This document shows, piece by piece, positions 1-8,498 of a stretch of DNA of 60,939 nucleotides. The stretch is taken from the NCBI GenBank assembly GCA_964534765.1, contig CAZHRJ010000002.1:1-60939 (forward strand). Direction: 5' to 3'. The notes under the pieces are model-generated. The model was not told the DNA's origin. It did not search any database and saw nothing but the letters and a program-made list of their open reading frames with translations. The translations under genes and the position numbers were made by a program. How positions within the stretch are numbered: the stretch's first letter is position 1; every line of letters starts with the position of its first letter. This stretch comes from CAZHRJ01 sp964534765 (GTDB lineage Bacteria > Lindowbacteria > 2-12-FULL-62-27).

Positions 1-50
1 CTTCCCCTCGGAAACTGCCCAAAAATACACCGGTTCGCCGTTTTTTCAGG

Positions 51-121
51 CTCAAATTTCCTCCGAGGAAGCGGGAAGTTCTGGGGTTTCCTTGACTTTT
101 TTCCCACGGACCGCGTACAAT
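51..121 (+). promoter_or_regulatory. htpX promoter with conserved palindromic upstream element
   Basis: The -35 box TTGACT (92-97) and -10 box TACAAT (116-121) are separated by 18 bp, a good housekeeping-sigma promoter. Bases 51-83 recur exactly, reverse-complemented, at 60888-60920, in the same position relative to another TTGACT box. Inside is the 13-bp palindrome TTCCTCCGAGGAA (58-70), centred near -64 from the expected start of transcription, where class I activators often bind. An operator role is inferred; the sequence and its duplication are seen directly. Confidence 0.6.
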
Positions 122-170
122 GATCCAAGGTTGCTATTGGGAGAATGATGGTAATCAGGAGGAGGGGTCT

Positions 171-1067
171 ATGGCGTTCATGAAACGCATATTTCTTTTT
201 CTTGTTGTAAATATTCTGGTGATTGTCACCATATCCATTGTTTTGCACGTGTTGGGGGTCAAACCCTATCTGACGGCGTACGGGATCGACTACAACGCGC
301 TCATGGTGTTCTGTCTGATATGGGGAATGGGCGGCGCTCTGATTTCGCTGGGGCTTTCGCGGGTGATGGCCAAATGGATGTGCGGGGTACAGGTCGTTGA
401 CGAAACCGTTCGGGAACCGGCGCTCCGCGAATTGGTCGCCACCGTCCATTCCCTGGCTCGCCGCGCGGGACTGGTGACAATGCCGCAGGTCGGAGTGTAC
501 GACAGTCCGGAGATTAACGCCTTCGCCACCGGCCCGACCAAGAGCCGCTCCATCGTGGCAGTATCAACCGGCCTTCTATATAAAATGGATCGATCCCAGC
601 TCGATGGCGTCCTGGGGCATGAGATCTCTCACATTACAAACGGCGATATGGTCACAATGACCCTGATCCAGGGAGTGGTCAACGCGTTTGTCATGTTTTT
701 CGCCAGGGCCATCGCATGGGCCGTCAGCCAGAATGTCAAGGAGGACGCCCGGTACATGGTCAATTTCCTGGTTACGATCGTCCTTGAAATCCTGCTGAGT
801 CTTCTTGGCCTGATCGTCGTGGCTTATTTTTCCCGCCGCCGCGAGTTTCGTGCCGACACCGGCGGCGCCCGGATTGCCGGCCGGGACAAGATGATTGACG
901 CGCTGCGTGCGCTCATGGGGACGGAGCAGCGTGTGGACAAGGGGAACGCCGCCCTCGCGACTCTCAAAATATCGGGCCGTCCGTCCGGGCTCATGATGCT
1001 CTTCGCCACCCATCCGAGCCTGGAGGATCGAGTCCGCCGTCTTGAAAGGGCGCCGTCGCTGATCTGA
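171..1067 (+). CDS. htpX: HtpX-like membrane M48 metalloprotease
   Basis: A 298-residue member of the M48B family, zinc endopeptidases of the inner membrane that degrade damaged membrane proteins. Two N-terminal membrane segments (about 5-25 and 38-60) precede the zinc motif HEISH (H150, E151, H154). Two further hydrophobic segments follow, then the third-ligand region around RREFRAD. Length is typical. The frame is open from 120, but ATG at 171 has a strong AGGAGGAGGG ribosome site just upstream and lies correctly downstream of the promoter at 92-121, so it is preferred. It appears monocistronic or leads into the next gene. HtpX genes are often stress-induced; the palindromic upstream element could be the control site. 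Confidence 0.93.
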   Translation: MAFMKRIFLFLVVNILVIVTISIVLHVLGVKPYLTAYGIDYNALMVFCLIWGMGGALISLGLSRVMAKWMCGVQVVDETVREPALRELVATVHSLARRAGLVTMPQVGVYDSPEINAFATGPTKSRSIVAVSTGLLYKMDRSQLDGVLGHEISHITNGDMVTMTLIQGVVNAFVMFFARAIAWAVSQNVKEDARYMVNFLVTIVLEILLSLLGLIVVAYFSRRREFRADTGGARIAGRDKMIDALRALMGTEQRVDKGNAALATLKISGRPSGLMMLFATHPSLEDRVRRLERAPSLI

Positions 1068-1122
1068 TTGTTCGCGTCATTTGACAAGAAAAACGGATTC
1101 TAAGTAATCTCGGGAGGTGGAA

Positions 1123-2274
1123 CTGAAACGCCGCCTGGAATTTCTCTATTTCCATCAGCCTTCGATCGGTCCGGAGGAAAAAAGCGAAGTTCTTGCCTGT
1201 CTGGATTCTGGGTGGCTCACCTCCGGTCCCCGCACAAAAATCTTTGAGGAAAAATTCGCCCGGTATCTGGGCGTACCACACGCCATCGGCCTGAATTCCT
1301 GCACTGCGGGTCTCCACCTTGCGCTGGTCGGCGCCGGTATCGGGCCCGGAGACGAGGTGATCACTTCTCCGATCACGTTTGTGTCAACCGCCAATGTGAT
1401 TGTTCACACCGGCGCTCGACCGGTCTTCGCGGATGTGGATCGCCGCACGGGAACGCTGGATCCGGAAAGTCTGGCCCGGGCGATCACGCCGAAAACAAAA
1501 GCCGTCATTACTGTTCACTACGCGGGTCACCCCTGTGACATGCCATCGATCGTCGAAGTGACGCGGCCCGGACAGATTACCGTGATCGAAGACGCGGCCC
1601 ACGCGATAGAAGCCGAGTACGCGAATCGGCGGATGGGAACCTGGGGACAGACGGCCGCGTTCAGTTTTTACGCCACCAAAAACATGACCACGGGTGAAGG
1701 CGGCATGCTGGTGACCCGGGACGGGTCGCTGGCCGAACGATTCCGGAGACTGTCCCTGCACGGCATGGACCGTGACGCATGGAAACGATATTCGGCCGAA
1801 GGATCGCCACACGTGACGCTGGATGAGCCGGGATTCAAATACAACATGCCCGATTTGCAGGCCTCGATCGGTATCCATCAGTTGGACCGTCTTGACGGAT
1901 TTTGGAAGCGACGCCGGCAGATGGTGCTTCGAATGAGGGAAGTCTTTTCCACCCTTCCCGCCATCGGGCTACTGGAGGATGTCGGCCCGGTCAAGAACGC
2001 CCACCACCTGATGCCGGTCCTGGTGACCTCCAGGTCTCCCCTATCACGCGACGATGCCGTTCAGGCTTACCGGGAATGGAACATTGGTACCAGCATTCAT
2101 TTCGACTGTGTCCATCTTCAGCCGTATTTTCGAAAGCGGTTTGGATTCAAACCGGGTGATTGCCCCGTCGCGGAGGAGATCGGAAAATCCGTTTTGACTC
2201 TGCCGCTGTATCCCCGGATGACGGATGAGGATGTGGACTATGTGATTGACGTCACCCGCCGGATTTTCAGCTGA
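1123..2274 (+). CDS. DegT/DnrJ/EryC1/StrS family sugar aminotransferase
   Basis: PLP-dependent aminotransferase of about 383 residues, the family that aminates keto-sugar nucleotides for surface glycans. The PLP lysine is K186 in ATKNMTTGEGG; the IEDAAHAIEA segment supplies the cofactor-binding aspartate. It resembles the PseC-like enzyme at the other end of the window. No ATG exists near the N-terminus. GTG at 1117 sits inside the GGAGG ribosome site (1113-1117), whereas CTG at 1123, followed by AAA, is 5 nt beyond it, so I propose a CTG start. A TTGACA box lies at 1081 but its -10 partner is weak. The sugar substrate cannot be told from sequence. Confidence 0.85.
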   Translation: MKRRLEFLYFHQPSIGPEEKSEVLACLDSGWLTSGPRTKIFEEKFARYLGVPHAIGLNSCTAGLHLALVGAGIGPGDEVITSPITFVSTANVIVHTGARPVFADVDRRTGTLDPESLARAITPKTKAVITVHYAGHPCDMPSIVEVTRPGQITVIEDAAHAIEAEYANRRMGTWGQTAAFSFYATKNMTTGEGGMLVTRDGSLAERFRRLSLHGMDRDAWKRYSAEGSPHVTLDEPGFKYNMPDLQASIGIHQLDRLDGFWKRRRQMVLRMREVFSTLPAIGLLEDVGPVKNAHHLMPVLVTSRSPLSRDDAVQAYREWNIGTSIHFDCVHLQPYFRKRFGFKPGDCPVAEEIGKSVLTLPLYPRMTDEDVDYVIDVTRRIFS

Positions 2275-4666
2275 TGTGCGTCTTTTTCCGAATCGACATA
2301 CCGACAGCGCCCAGGCACATCACGACTCCCATTCCGCCGGCCAGCGCCCCCCATTCCAATCCGGGCGGCCGGTACCGGAGAAAAATTTCATGTCGACCGC
2401 CAGGCACGCGGACTGACTGAAACAATCCGTTGACCATGACGATGTCCAGTAACTGGTGATCATCGAGCCTGGCCTTCCACCCCGGTGTCATCACTTCGCC
2501 GATACACAGCCATCCGCCTGTCGGCGATTCCGTCACTATCCGCCAAGCGTTGGGGCCTTCCCGGCGGATTTGCGCGCGTCCGATGGCATTCGTGTCCGGT
2601 GGTGTTTCTGCGGGAATAGGTTCCAGAGTATACAAGACCTCGCGGGGATCATAGGCTTCGGATTGGATGCGTTCAAACAGGGTTTCAATCGAATCAACCG
2701 CCCGAACGGATTTGCTGAAAAACGCCCTCGGCAGAGCCTGTGGATTCTCATACAGGAACAGCCCCGCCTCGTTTGCCACTTCGACAAGTCTCCGATCAGC
2801 CAGCGGCGTGTCCGACAGAAAATAGCGAACGCTGAGTAGATCCAGGAGCCGGGAATCCGTTCGTTTCATGGTGCCATAGAATTGAGCGTATAGTTTCCGG
2901 GTGCCCAGGGGCCATCCCTGAATGAGATTGAAGTAGCGGCTGGAATTTCGGAGGAGGAATCCCGACTCGCCTTTAATGGATTCCAAACGGAGGATGCATC
3001 CCTGATTGAATTTGAAAAAGGGCGTGTTGTAAGGCCCCCCGACGGGATAAACCCGAAATGGATCGTTCCGGTTTGTCGCCGCCGTCTCTTGGAGACGGTC
3101 GTGCAATCGGGTGGTCGGATAATGGTTCTCCGGCCGCTCAAGAGACCATGGGAAGGTCGGATGGGTGGCAAGGTCGAGTCCGAGGAGAATCATGAGAAGA
3201 AACGACCGCTGGGGAATCGCGCGCACCCGGAGAACCACGACAGCGGCGGCCATCCAGACCAGAGCCCAGATCCAGCGGATCGCGTTCACCTCGCCCAGCA
3301 CAGACCGGACCAGGGCGAATCCCTGATGTGACGAAGATTCACGGAATGCGATCGTGGATTGTTTGAGAACATTTGTCACAGAAAATCCCTCACGATGTTC
3401 AAGAAAATGTTCAATGAGTCTCGACTCCACTGGTACTAGCCACAGGCAGGCGAGGGTCAACAGAAAAAGTCCGGCCGCCCAGCAGCCCAGCCGGCGAACC
3501 ATCCGTCGACAGGCCTCCGCGCCATCAACCGCGAGGGCGATGATCCCGGCGCCGGCGAACGCGGCGACCCACGTATAGAGATTGGGATGGGACGCGACCG
3601 AGAACCCCGGAACGACATAAAAGAAAAACAGAAACAGAGGCGAGTAGACACCCAGGCTCATGACCATCACGAACACATACAACACGATGAAAAACCTTCC
3701 CTGCGGAATCCGCCAGAAGGAGCGGTTCACGAACAGTAAAGGCAGAACGCCGAGGGCGATCGGCCACGGAAATGCGCGGTATCCTCTAAATATCCATTCA
3801 GAATCTCCCAGTCCGGTCAGGGTTTCCGGGAAGAGATAGTTGAATAAAAACATCGGATGGACGGATCCGGCGGCTGAGAATGCCAGGTCGGCGGCGCCGG
3901 CCGATCGGTTGGACTGCGCGGCCAGGAGGTACCATGGCCATATCCGCGCGGCGGCGATAAGGCCGGTCTCGACAAAGAGAATTCCCAGACAGCGAATCCG
4001 CCGGCCGATCGGAGATGGAAAAAAGAGTCCGTAGAGGAGGCACGGGATCATGACAAATATCAGCGAATAGGTGGCCAGAAGACTGAAACACATGCCGACC
4101 CCGATCCCCGCGCCGCAGGCCCATGCCACAGCCGGCCAAATCCGGTCTTCCGACAGCGATCGGTGGAGCAGCCAAAGACACATCGGCATCAGGCAGACCG
4201 TGTAGTACGTCCCGTGATATCCCCCCTTCATAAAGAAGTGGACAGGCGTCGCCAGCAGAAAAACCCAGGCGGCCGCCGATGCGGCGGTTTTGCTCGAAAA
4301 CTGCCGGCAAAATAAATACATCCCCGCCCAGCCGATAACTCCGTGCAGCAGATGCAGGACATTGATACCGACGACGGGCGGGAAAAAATAAATCAACCAG
4401 TGCAAGGGATAGAACAGATAAAATGACGGAGATGCGAAGTGCGGCGTGCCGGCCTGCGCATACGGATTCCAGAACGGGACATGGCCTTCGGCGAGGGCCT
4501 GTTTTTCAAAAATCAAAAACGGAACACTGAATTCCATGCAATCTTCCGCGATTGTGCGGACAAAAAAAGTGGAGAGCCACGGATAGAAGAGGGCAAGCAT
4601 AATGACAGCCCCGCACAGATTGACGAGTCCGAGCCTTCGGGACGAATCGGTCGAGGCAGTCACGGC
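2267..4666 (-). CDS. YfhO-like polytopic membrane protein (GT-C type)
   Basis: About 799 residues with a dozen or more hydrophobic segments in the first 520 residues and a soluble C-terminal domain, ending in one more membrane helix and a basic tail. The N-terminal DCMEFSVPFLIFEKQ and the phrase HVPFWNPYAQAGTP are characteristic of YfhO-type proteins, relatives of GT-C glycosyltransferases that use lipid-linked sugars. I chose GTG at 4666 because it overlaps the TGA of the upstream methyltransferase as GTGA, implying translational coupling; the frame remains open to 4717. The 3' end overlaps the convergent aminotransferase by 8 nt. Family is fairly sure; donor and acceptor are unknown. Confidence 0.75.
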   Translation of the reverse strand, partial: AVTASTDSSRRLGLVNLCGAVIMLALFYPWLSTFFVRTIAEDCMEFSVPFLIFEKQALAEGHVPFWNPYAQAGTPHFASPSFYLFYPLHWLIYFFPPVVGINVLHLLHGVIGWAGMYLFCRQFSSKTAASAAAWVFLLATPVHFFMKGGYHGTYYTVCLMPMCLWLLHRSLSEDRIWPAVAWACGAGIGVGMCFSLLATYSLIFVMIPCLLYGLFFPSPIGRRIRCLGILFVETGLIAAARIWPWYLLAAQSNRSAGAADLAFSAAGSVHPMFLFNYLFPETLTGLGDSEWIFRGYRAFPWPIALGVLPLLFVNRSFWRIPQGRFFIVLYVFVMVMSLGVYSPLFLFFFYVVPGFSVASHPNLYTWVAAFAGAGIIALAVDGAEACRRMVRRLGCWAAGLFLLTLACLWLVPVESRLIEHFLEHREGFSVTNVLKQSTIAFRESSSHQGFALVRSVLGEVNAIRWIWALVWMAAAVVVLRVRAIPQRSFLLMILLGLDLATHPTFPWSLERPENHYPTTRLHDRLQETAATNRNDPFRVYPVGGPYNTPFFKFNQGCILRLESIKGESGFLLRNSSRYFNLIQGWPLGTRKLYAQFYGTMKRTDSRLLDLLSVRYFLSDTPLADRRLVEVANEAGLFLYENPQALPRAFFSKSVRAVDSIETLFERIQSEAYDPREVLYTLEPIPAETPPDTNAIGRAQIRREGPNAWRIVTESPTGGWLCIGEVMTPGWKARLDDHQLLDIVMVNGLFQSVRVPGGRHEIFLRYRPPGLEWGALAGGMGVVMCLGAVGMSIRKKTHIS

Positions 4667-5388
4667 TGAACGGTAAGATGCTCGGCCGTTAGCACGAGCC
4701 GAAAAGGAGCACGCCAAGGAATCCGGGCCATGTAAGGATACCCGCCCGCCGTCAGAAAGCGGCGGATTTCATCCAGCGTGTAGGACCGGCGAAAGGAAAC
4801 GGCTGAATCGTGCGTGAATACGGAACTGGGGGGCGCCATCCATCTAAGACCGGTCCTGCAAAACCAGTAGGCCGGCAGGCTGCGCCTCAAATCCGTGAGA
4901 ATCACGCCCACCCGGGCGATCCGGTAGGCTTTCCACAGGAAGTACGATAGTTGATCCACGCTCAAATGATGCAGGAGTAAACTGGCGATCACAATGTCAA
5001 AACTTCCTTCTGTGAACTTGGCCTCGAAAAAATCATTATGCCGCACATTAATCTCCGCCTGGCTGCCCAGCCGATCTCTGGCCAGTCTGACGGCGTGCGG
5101 ATGGACGTCGATACCGAGTATCGTGCAGCCAATGTTTTTTCCCCGGCTCCAGCGCAAAATGGCCTCATCAATGTCACCGCCGCCGCATCCAACGTCCAGA
5201 AGGCTGATCGAGGAAAGCCTGTGCTGTTGAACCATAAAATTGAGTTCTCCAAGCATCACGGCCGTTCCGCCGAGATTCCGATTGGTCCATGCGATCGCCA
5301 AAAAAGCGGCCTGATAGTCCTCAAAGGAAACCCGGTCGGCCGGACCGTCAATCTGTTCCCGGGCCGTTACGTCCCGATTAAGCAACAT
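4660..5388 (-). CDS. class I SAM-dependent methyltransferase
   Basis: Roughly 242 residues with a Rossmann methyltransferase core: glycine motif LLDVGCGGGDID (motif I), acidic GIDVHP (motif II) and the IVIASLLLHHL strand, as in UbiE-like small-molecule methyltransferases. ATG at 5388 overlaps the end of the ketosynthase gene (ATGTTGCTTAA) and the stop overlaps the YfhO-like start, so the three leftward genes form a coupled operon. The neighbouring ketosynthase suggests a lipid or polyketide-like acceptor, but that is inference. The frame extends to 5412, an alternative start. Confidence 0.8.
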   Translation of the reverse strand: MLLNRDVTAREQIDGPADRVSFEDYQAAFLAIAWTNRNLGGTAVMLGELNFMVQQHRLSSISLLDVGCGGGDIDEAILRWSRGKNIGCTILGIDVHPHAVRLARDRLGSQAEINVRHNDFFEAKFTEGSFDIVIASLLLHHLSVDQLSYFLWKAYRIARVGVILTDLRRSLPAYWFCRTGLRWMAPPSSVFTHDSAVSFRRSYTLDEIRRFLTAGGYPYMARIPWRAPFRLVLTAEHLTVQP

Positions 5389-6634
5389 ACCGGCCGACCA
5401 CCAGAGCGGCATTTTTGGATCCGAAGGCCAGCGTGTTGATCAACACCGCGTCGCACCGGCAGGCCCTGGATCGATGGGGCACAAAATCCAGGTCGCACTC
5501 CGGATCGGGATTGTCCAGATTAATGGTGGGCGGCAACACATTGTCGACCAGGGGCAGAAGTGCGGTGGCCAGTCCCGCCGAACCGCTGGCGCCCTGTGGA
5601 TGACCGATCATGGATTTGATCGAGCTGCAGGGAATCCGCCGCGCCGCCGGGCCCACCGCGAGTTTTACCGCCTGGGTCTCGAGGGGATCGTTCATGCTTG
5701 TTGCCGTGCCGTGCATCTGGATGTGTCCGAGGTCATCCACGGCAAGACCGGCTTCCTCGATCGCCATCCGCATTGCCCGCGCCGATTCTGTCGGGTCCCG
5801 CAGTTTGACCCGATGATACGCTTCACAGCTTGCCCCGTACCCGCGAATCTCTCCATATATTCTCGCTCCCCTCATCCGCGCCAGGTCTTCCCGCTCCAGC
5901 ATAAACATCCACGCGCCCTCGCCGAGGACGAATCCGTCCCGGCCGGCGTCAAAGGGGCGCGACGCCTTTTCGGGGGACTCGTTCCAACGCGAACTGAGGA
6001 TTCGCATGGTGTCGAATCCAGTCATGATGGCCGGTGTGATGGTCGCGTCGACTCCCCCCGTCAGGACCCGGTCCAAGCGGCCGCTACGGATATGGTAAAA
6101 CGCGTAGCCAATCGCGTCGGTGGAGCTGGTACATCCGTCCGAGATCACATGCGATAGTCCCCGCAGTCCAAAATAAATGGAAATTTCGCTGCTGAGCGTT
6201 CCGGTGGTCGAACTGGGAACGTTATAGACCGAAAGCCGCCGCAGGCGCTCTCGGCCGTAATAGATGGAGTATTGCCGTTCGGCGAATTCCGCCGTCCCGC
6301 CGCCGCTGCCGATGCACACCCCGAATTGTCTCAGTTCATCGATATCCATATTCCGGGTATCGAGTTGAGAATCCCGGATCGACTCCTCCGCAGCGGCGAT
6401 GGCCATCGGCACGGCGCGGCTGATGTGTCTCAGATCCCGATCCTCGCCAGGCAAAAACGCGGACAAATCCAGATCGAGCACCTGCCCCGCAATTTGTGTT
6501 TTGAGATGCAGCGGTTCGAACAATTCGATGCGCCGCACGCCGCTTAGACCCTCCGCGACATTCCTGCGAAACGCCGGCCATCCGATTGCGTTGGGTGAAA
6601 CCGCCCCCACTCCCGTGATCACGACTCGGTTCAC
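5378..6634 (-). CDS. FabF-type beta-ketoacyl-ACP synthase
   Basis: A 418-residue thiolase-fold condensing enzyme that elongates an acyl-ACP with malonyl-ACP. The full Cys-His-His set is visible: C168 in SDGCTSSTD, H308 in MHGTATSMND and H345 in MIGHPQGASGS. Starting at GTG 6634 gives the canonical VNRVVITGVGAVSPN N-terminus; the frame is open to 6760 but that would cover the divergent TPR promoter. No acyl carrier protein, malonyltransferase or fabG is adjacent, so this may not be the main fatty-acid enzyme; pairing with a methyltransferase suggests a specialised acyl product. It heads a three-gene coupled operon. Confidence 0.85.
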   Translation of the reverse strand: MNRVVITGVGAVSPNAIGWPAFRRNVAEGLSGVRRIELFEPLHLKTQIAGQVLDLDLSAFLPGEDRDLRHISRAVPMAIAAAEESIRDSQLDTRNMDIDELRQFGVCIGSGGGTAEFAERQYSIYYGRERLRRLSVYNVPSSTTGTLSSEISIYFGLRGLSHVISDGCTSSTDAIGYAFYHIRSGRLDRVLTGGVDATITPAIMTGFDTMRILSSRWNESPEKASRPFDAGRDGFVLGEGAWMFMLEREDLARMRGARIYGEIRGYGASCEAYHRVKLRDPTESARAMRMAIEEAGLAVDDLGHIQMHGTATSMNDPLETQAVKLAVGPAARRIPCSSIKSMIGHPQGASGSAGLATALLPLVDNVLPPTINLDNPDPECDLDFVPHRSRACRCDAVLINTLAFGSKNAALVVGRYVA

Positions 6635-6715
6635 CCGCCCAACCGTATCAGAGCCGGTGATCCTGGACAAGCGACTCGCGAGACTGACGCGGAGTCTGAC
6701 GGTATTCCCGCAAGC

Positions 6716-6745
6716 TTTACAGGAGCGCGTCGGCCGGGATATAGT
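6716..6745 (+). promoter_or_regulatory. promoter giving a leaderless TPR-gene mRNA
   Basis: TTTACA (6716-6721) and TATAGT (6740-6745) with an 18-bp spacer. Only 8 nt separate the -10 box from the ATG at 6754, and no ribosome site is visible, so transcription should begin at or next to the start codon. Confidence 0.5.
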
Positions 6746-6753
6746 TAGGCGCC

Positions 6754-7254
6754 ATGTCATCCGATGAAAACCAGCAGACTGATCCGGAACAGGTGTCGAA
6801 GGACTATTTCGACCGCGCGTATCGGTATCAGATGGAGGGCAAGCTGAAGAACGCCGTTCGATGTTATCTGCGATCGATCGAGCTTCATCCGACGGCCGAG
6901 GCTCTGACGTTTTTGGGATGGACCTACTCGTTCATGGGCCGGTACGATGAGGCGATCGCGGAGTGCCGGCGAGCGATTGAGGTGGATCCTGAATTCGGTA
7001 ATCCGTACAATGATATCGGCGCCTATCTGGTGGAACTCGGCCGCCATGAGGAGTCCATCGACTGGTTCAAAAAGGCCATGACGGCGCCGCGGTATGAACC
7101 CCGTCATTATCCCCATTTCAATCTGGGCCGGGTCTATGAAACTCAGGGAAAGTGGATGGCCGCGATCGAGGAATACCAATTCGCCCTGGAGGTCAACCCG
7201 TCCTATTCGCTCGCGCAGGACGCCATTGAGCGCCTGCGGGCGCGACTAAACTAA
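6754..7254 (+). CDS. TPR-repeat protein
   Basis: A 166-residue soluble protein built of about three to four tetratricopeptide repeats (for example AEALTFLGWTYSFMGRYDEA, then the FGNPYNDIGAYLVELGRHEE and YPHFNLGRVYETQGKW units). No signal peptide is visible, so it is probably a cytoplasmic protein-protein interaction scaffold. The partner is unknown. The ATG has no Shine-Dalgarno sequence but follows a good promoter by 8 nt, consistent with leaderless translation. It ends 9 nt inside the convergent NRDE gene. Confidence 0.85.
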   Translation: MSSDENQQTDPEQVSKDYFDRAYRYQMEGKLKNAVRCYLRSIELHPTAEALTFLGWTYSFMGRYDEAIAECRRAIEVDPEFGNPYNDIGAYLVELGRHEESIDWFKKAMTAPRYEPRHYPHFNLGRVYETQGKWMAAIEEYQFALEVNPSYSLAQDAIERLRARLN

Positions 7255-7971
7255 AAGGTCCGACATATCCTTCCAGCGATTAGCGCAGGGCGTGCCCTCG
7301 TGGTAGAGCCAGCGGTTCTTTTTTTCATCCGACCGGTGAATGGCAATGATGCTGGCCGACAAGGTTCTCGGGATTCCCTTGTGTTTGCAAATCTCGTGGG
7401 ATTCCGACAGGAGGGGCCTGTGACACCCCAGAAGGTCTGACAGTTTCGTCCAGAGGTTGTCGACATCGGGCTTATCCGAATCGAACCTGAGAAAATCAGC
7501 GACGTTTCCGGAATTGGCCTGATTGAGATCGTGTACGTTGGACAGAATATGCAAGCCGGGCCTGAGCCTCACCGTGAAATCCGACGGTCCGCCGTGTTCC
7601 ATGGCATACGCGTGTTCGCGGTCCGCGTAAATCCAATGAAACGGCGAGAAGAGAAATGTGGGAATCCGTTCCGCGCGGCGGTGCGCCAAAAAAGCGCTTT
7701 GTTCCTTGAGCGCCTCCAGCGGCAATGTCCCCCTCGATTTGATCTGCGGCCCGATTGCCGGCGGGCCCTGACGGTTGGTCACAGCCGATACCACTCGTCG
7801 GGCGTTCACTCCAATCCACGTGCCGCCCGACCTCGGATCCCGCGGCCCAACGATCCCGTCCGGCCACAGCCCCGGCGGGTCGCCGCCTCTATCGGGATCT
7901 TCGTCCCGGTTCGCGGCGATGATGAGGGGGAATTCCGGAATCGTCTGATAGAGGAGCACCAGCAAGCACAT
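7246..7971 (-). CDS. NRDE family protein (TANGO2-like)
   Basis: A 241-residue protein starting MCLLVLLYQ and carrying the diagnostic AANRDE motif near residue 19, followed by the conserved GGTWIGVN and VTNRQGPP segments. The N-terminal Cys2 suggests an Ntn-hydrolase-like fold after Met removal, as proposed for the family. Eukaryotic TANGO2 is linked to lipid and haem homeostasis; the bacterial role is unsettled. It lies just downstream of the leftward EamA gene with a 36-nt gap and may be cotranscribed. Confidence 0.85.
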   Translation of the reverse strand: MCLLVLLYQTIPEFPLIIAANRDEDPDRGGDPPGLWPDGIVGPRDPRSGGTWIGVNARRVVSAVTNRQGPPAIGPQIKSRGTLPLEALKEQSAFLAHRRAERIPTFLFSPFHWIYADREHAYAMEHGGPSDFTVRLRPGLHILSNVHDLNQANSGNVADFLRFDSDKPDVDNLWTKLSDLLGCHRPLLSESHEICKHKGIPRTLSASIIAIHRSDEKKNRWLYHEGTPCANRWKDMSDLLV

Positions 7972-8007
7972 GAATGTCAGAATACCGCTGATGGGGTATG
8001 GACGGAT

Positions 8008-8442
8008 TTACAGACTGAGCAGAGCAATTCCAGCGACCACCAGAGCTGTCCCAAGCATTTTTATCCAGTTGAATTGTTCCCTCAGGATAAGGATTCCCAG
8101 CACGAACGTCACGAGCGGATAGGTCGCGCAGATGGGCGTGACTTTGGTCGCCTCCATCCGTTTCATGGCCATAAAGTAGAGACAAATTCCGAAAATAGCG
8201 GAGATCACGGCGGCGGCTGAAATATACATCACCGTCCGTCCGTCCAGTTTGAAAATCTCCTCCCGGAACGTCGGGATAAAATAGAGAGGCAGGATGCAAA
8301 AAAAGGTGGTGGTGAAACGAATGATCATCACCGCCCCCGTTGACGCTTTCTCCACTCCCAATTTGTCAAAAATGGGCGTGATGCCCCATAACAGGGATGT
8401 CGTCAATGCCATCAAGACGCCGTCGCGCATGAAGGCGACCAT
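8008..8442 (-). CDS. half-size EamA/DMT transporter
   Basis: A 144-residue membrane protein with about five hydrophobic helices and one EamA repeat; motifs LLWGITPIFDKLG, ATYPLVTFVLGILILREQ and LGTALVVAGIALLSL are typical. Most drug/metabolite transporters have two such repeats in about 300 residues, so this one should work as a dimer, as EmrE-like and other single-repeat members do. ATG at 8442 has GGAG six or so bases upstream. Substrate unknown. Confidence 0.85.
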   Translation of the reverse strand: MVAFMRDGVLMALTTSLLWGITPIFDKLGVEKASTGAVMIIRFTTTFFCILPLYFIPTFREEIFKLDGRTVMYISAAAVISAIFGICLYFMAMKRMEATKVTPICATYPLVTFVLGILILREQFNWIKMLGTALVVAGIALLSL

Positions 8443-8460
8443 AACAGTCTCCGCCCGCGA

Positions 8461-8489
8461 TTGACAACCCCAGCCGGATAACGTAGGCT
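8461..8489 (+). promoter_or_regulatory. putative rpmE promoter
   Basis: Perfect -35 TTGACA (8461-8466), 17 bp, then a weak -10 TAGGCT (8484-8489). The rpmE ATG is 9 nt beyond the -10 and has no ribosome site, another leaderless arrangement. Confidence 0.4.
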
Positions 8490-8498
8490 GCGGGTACT

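Noticed and set aside
28..48. Terminator-like CGG-TTCG-CCG followed by six T
   Set aside because: Only three base pairs in the stem; the upstream gene is outside the window, so it cannot be judged.
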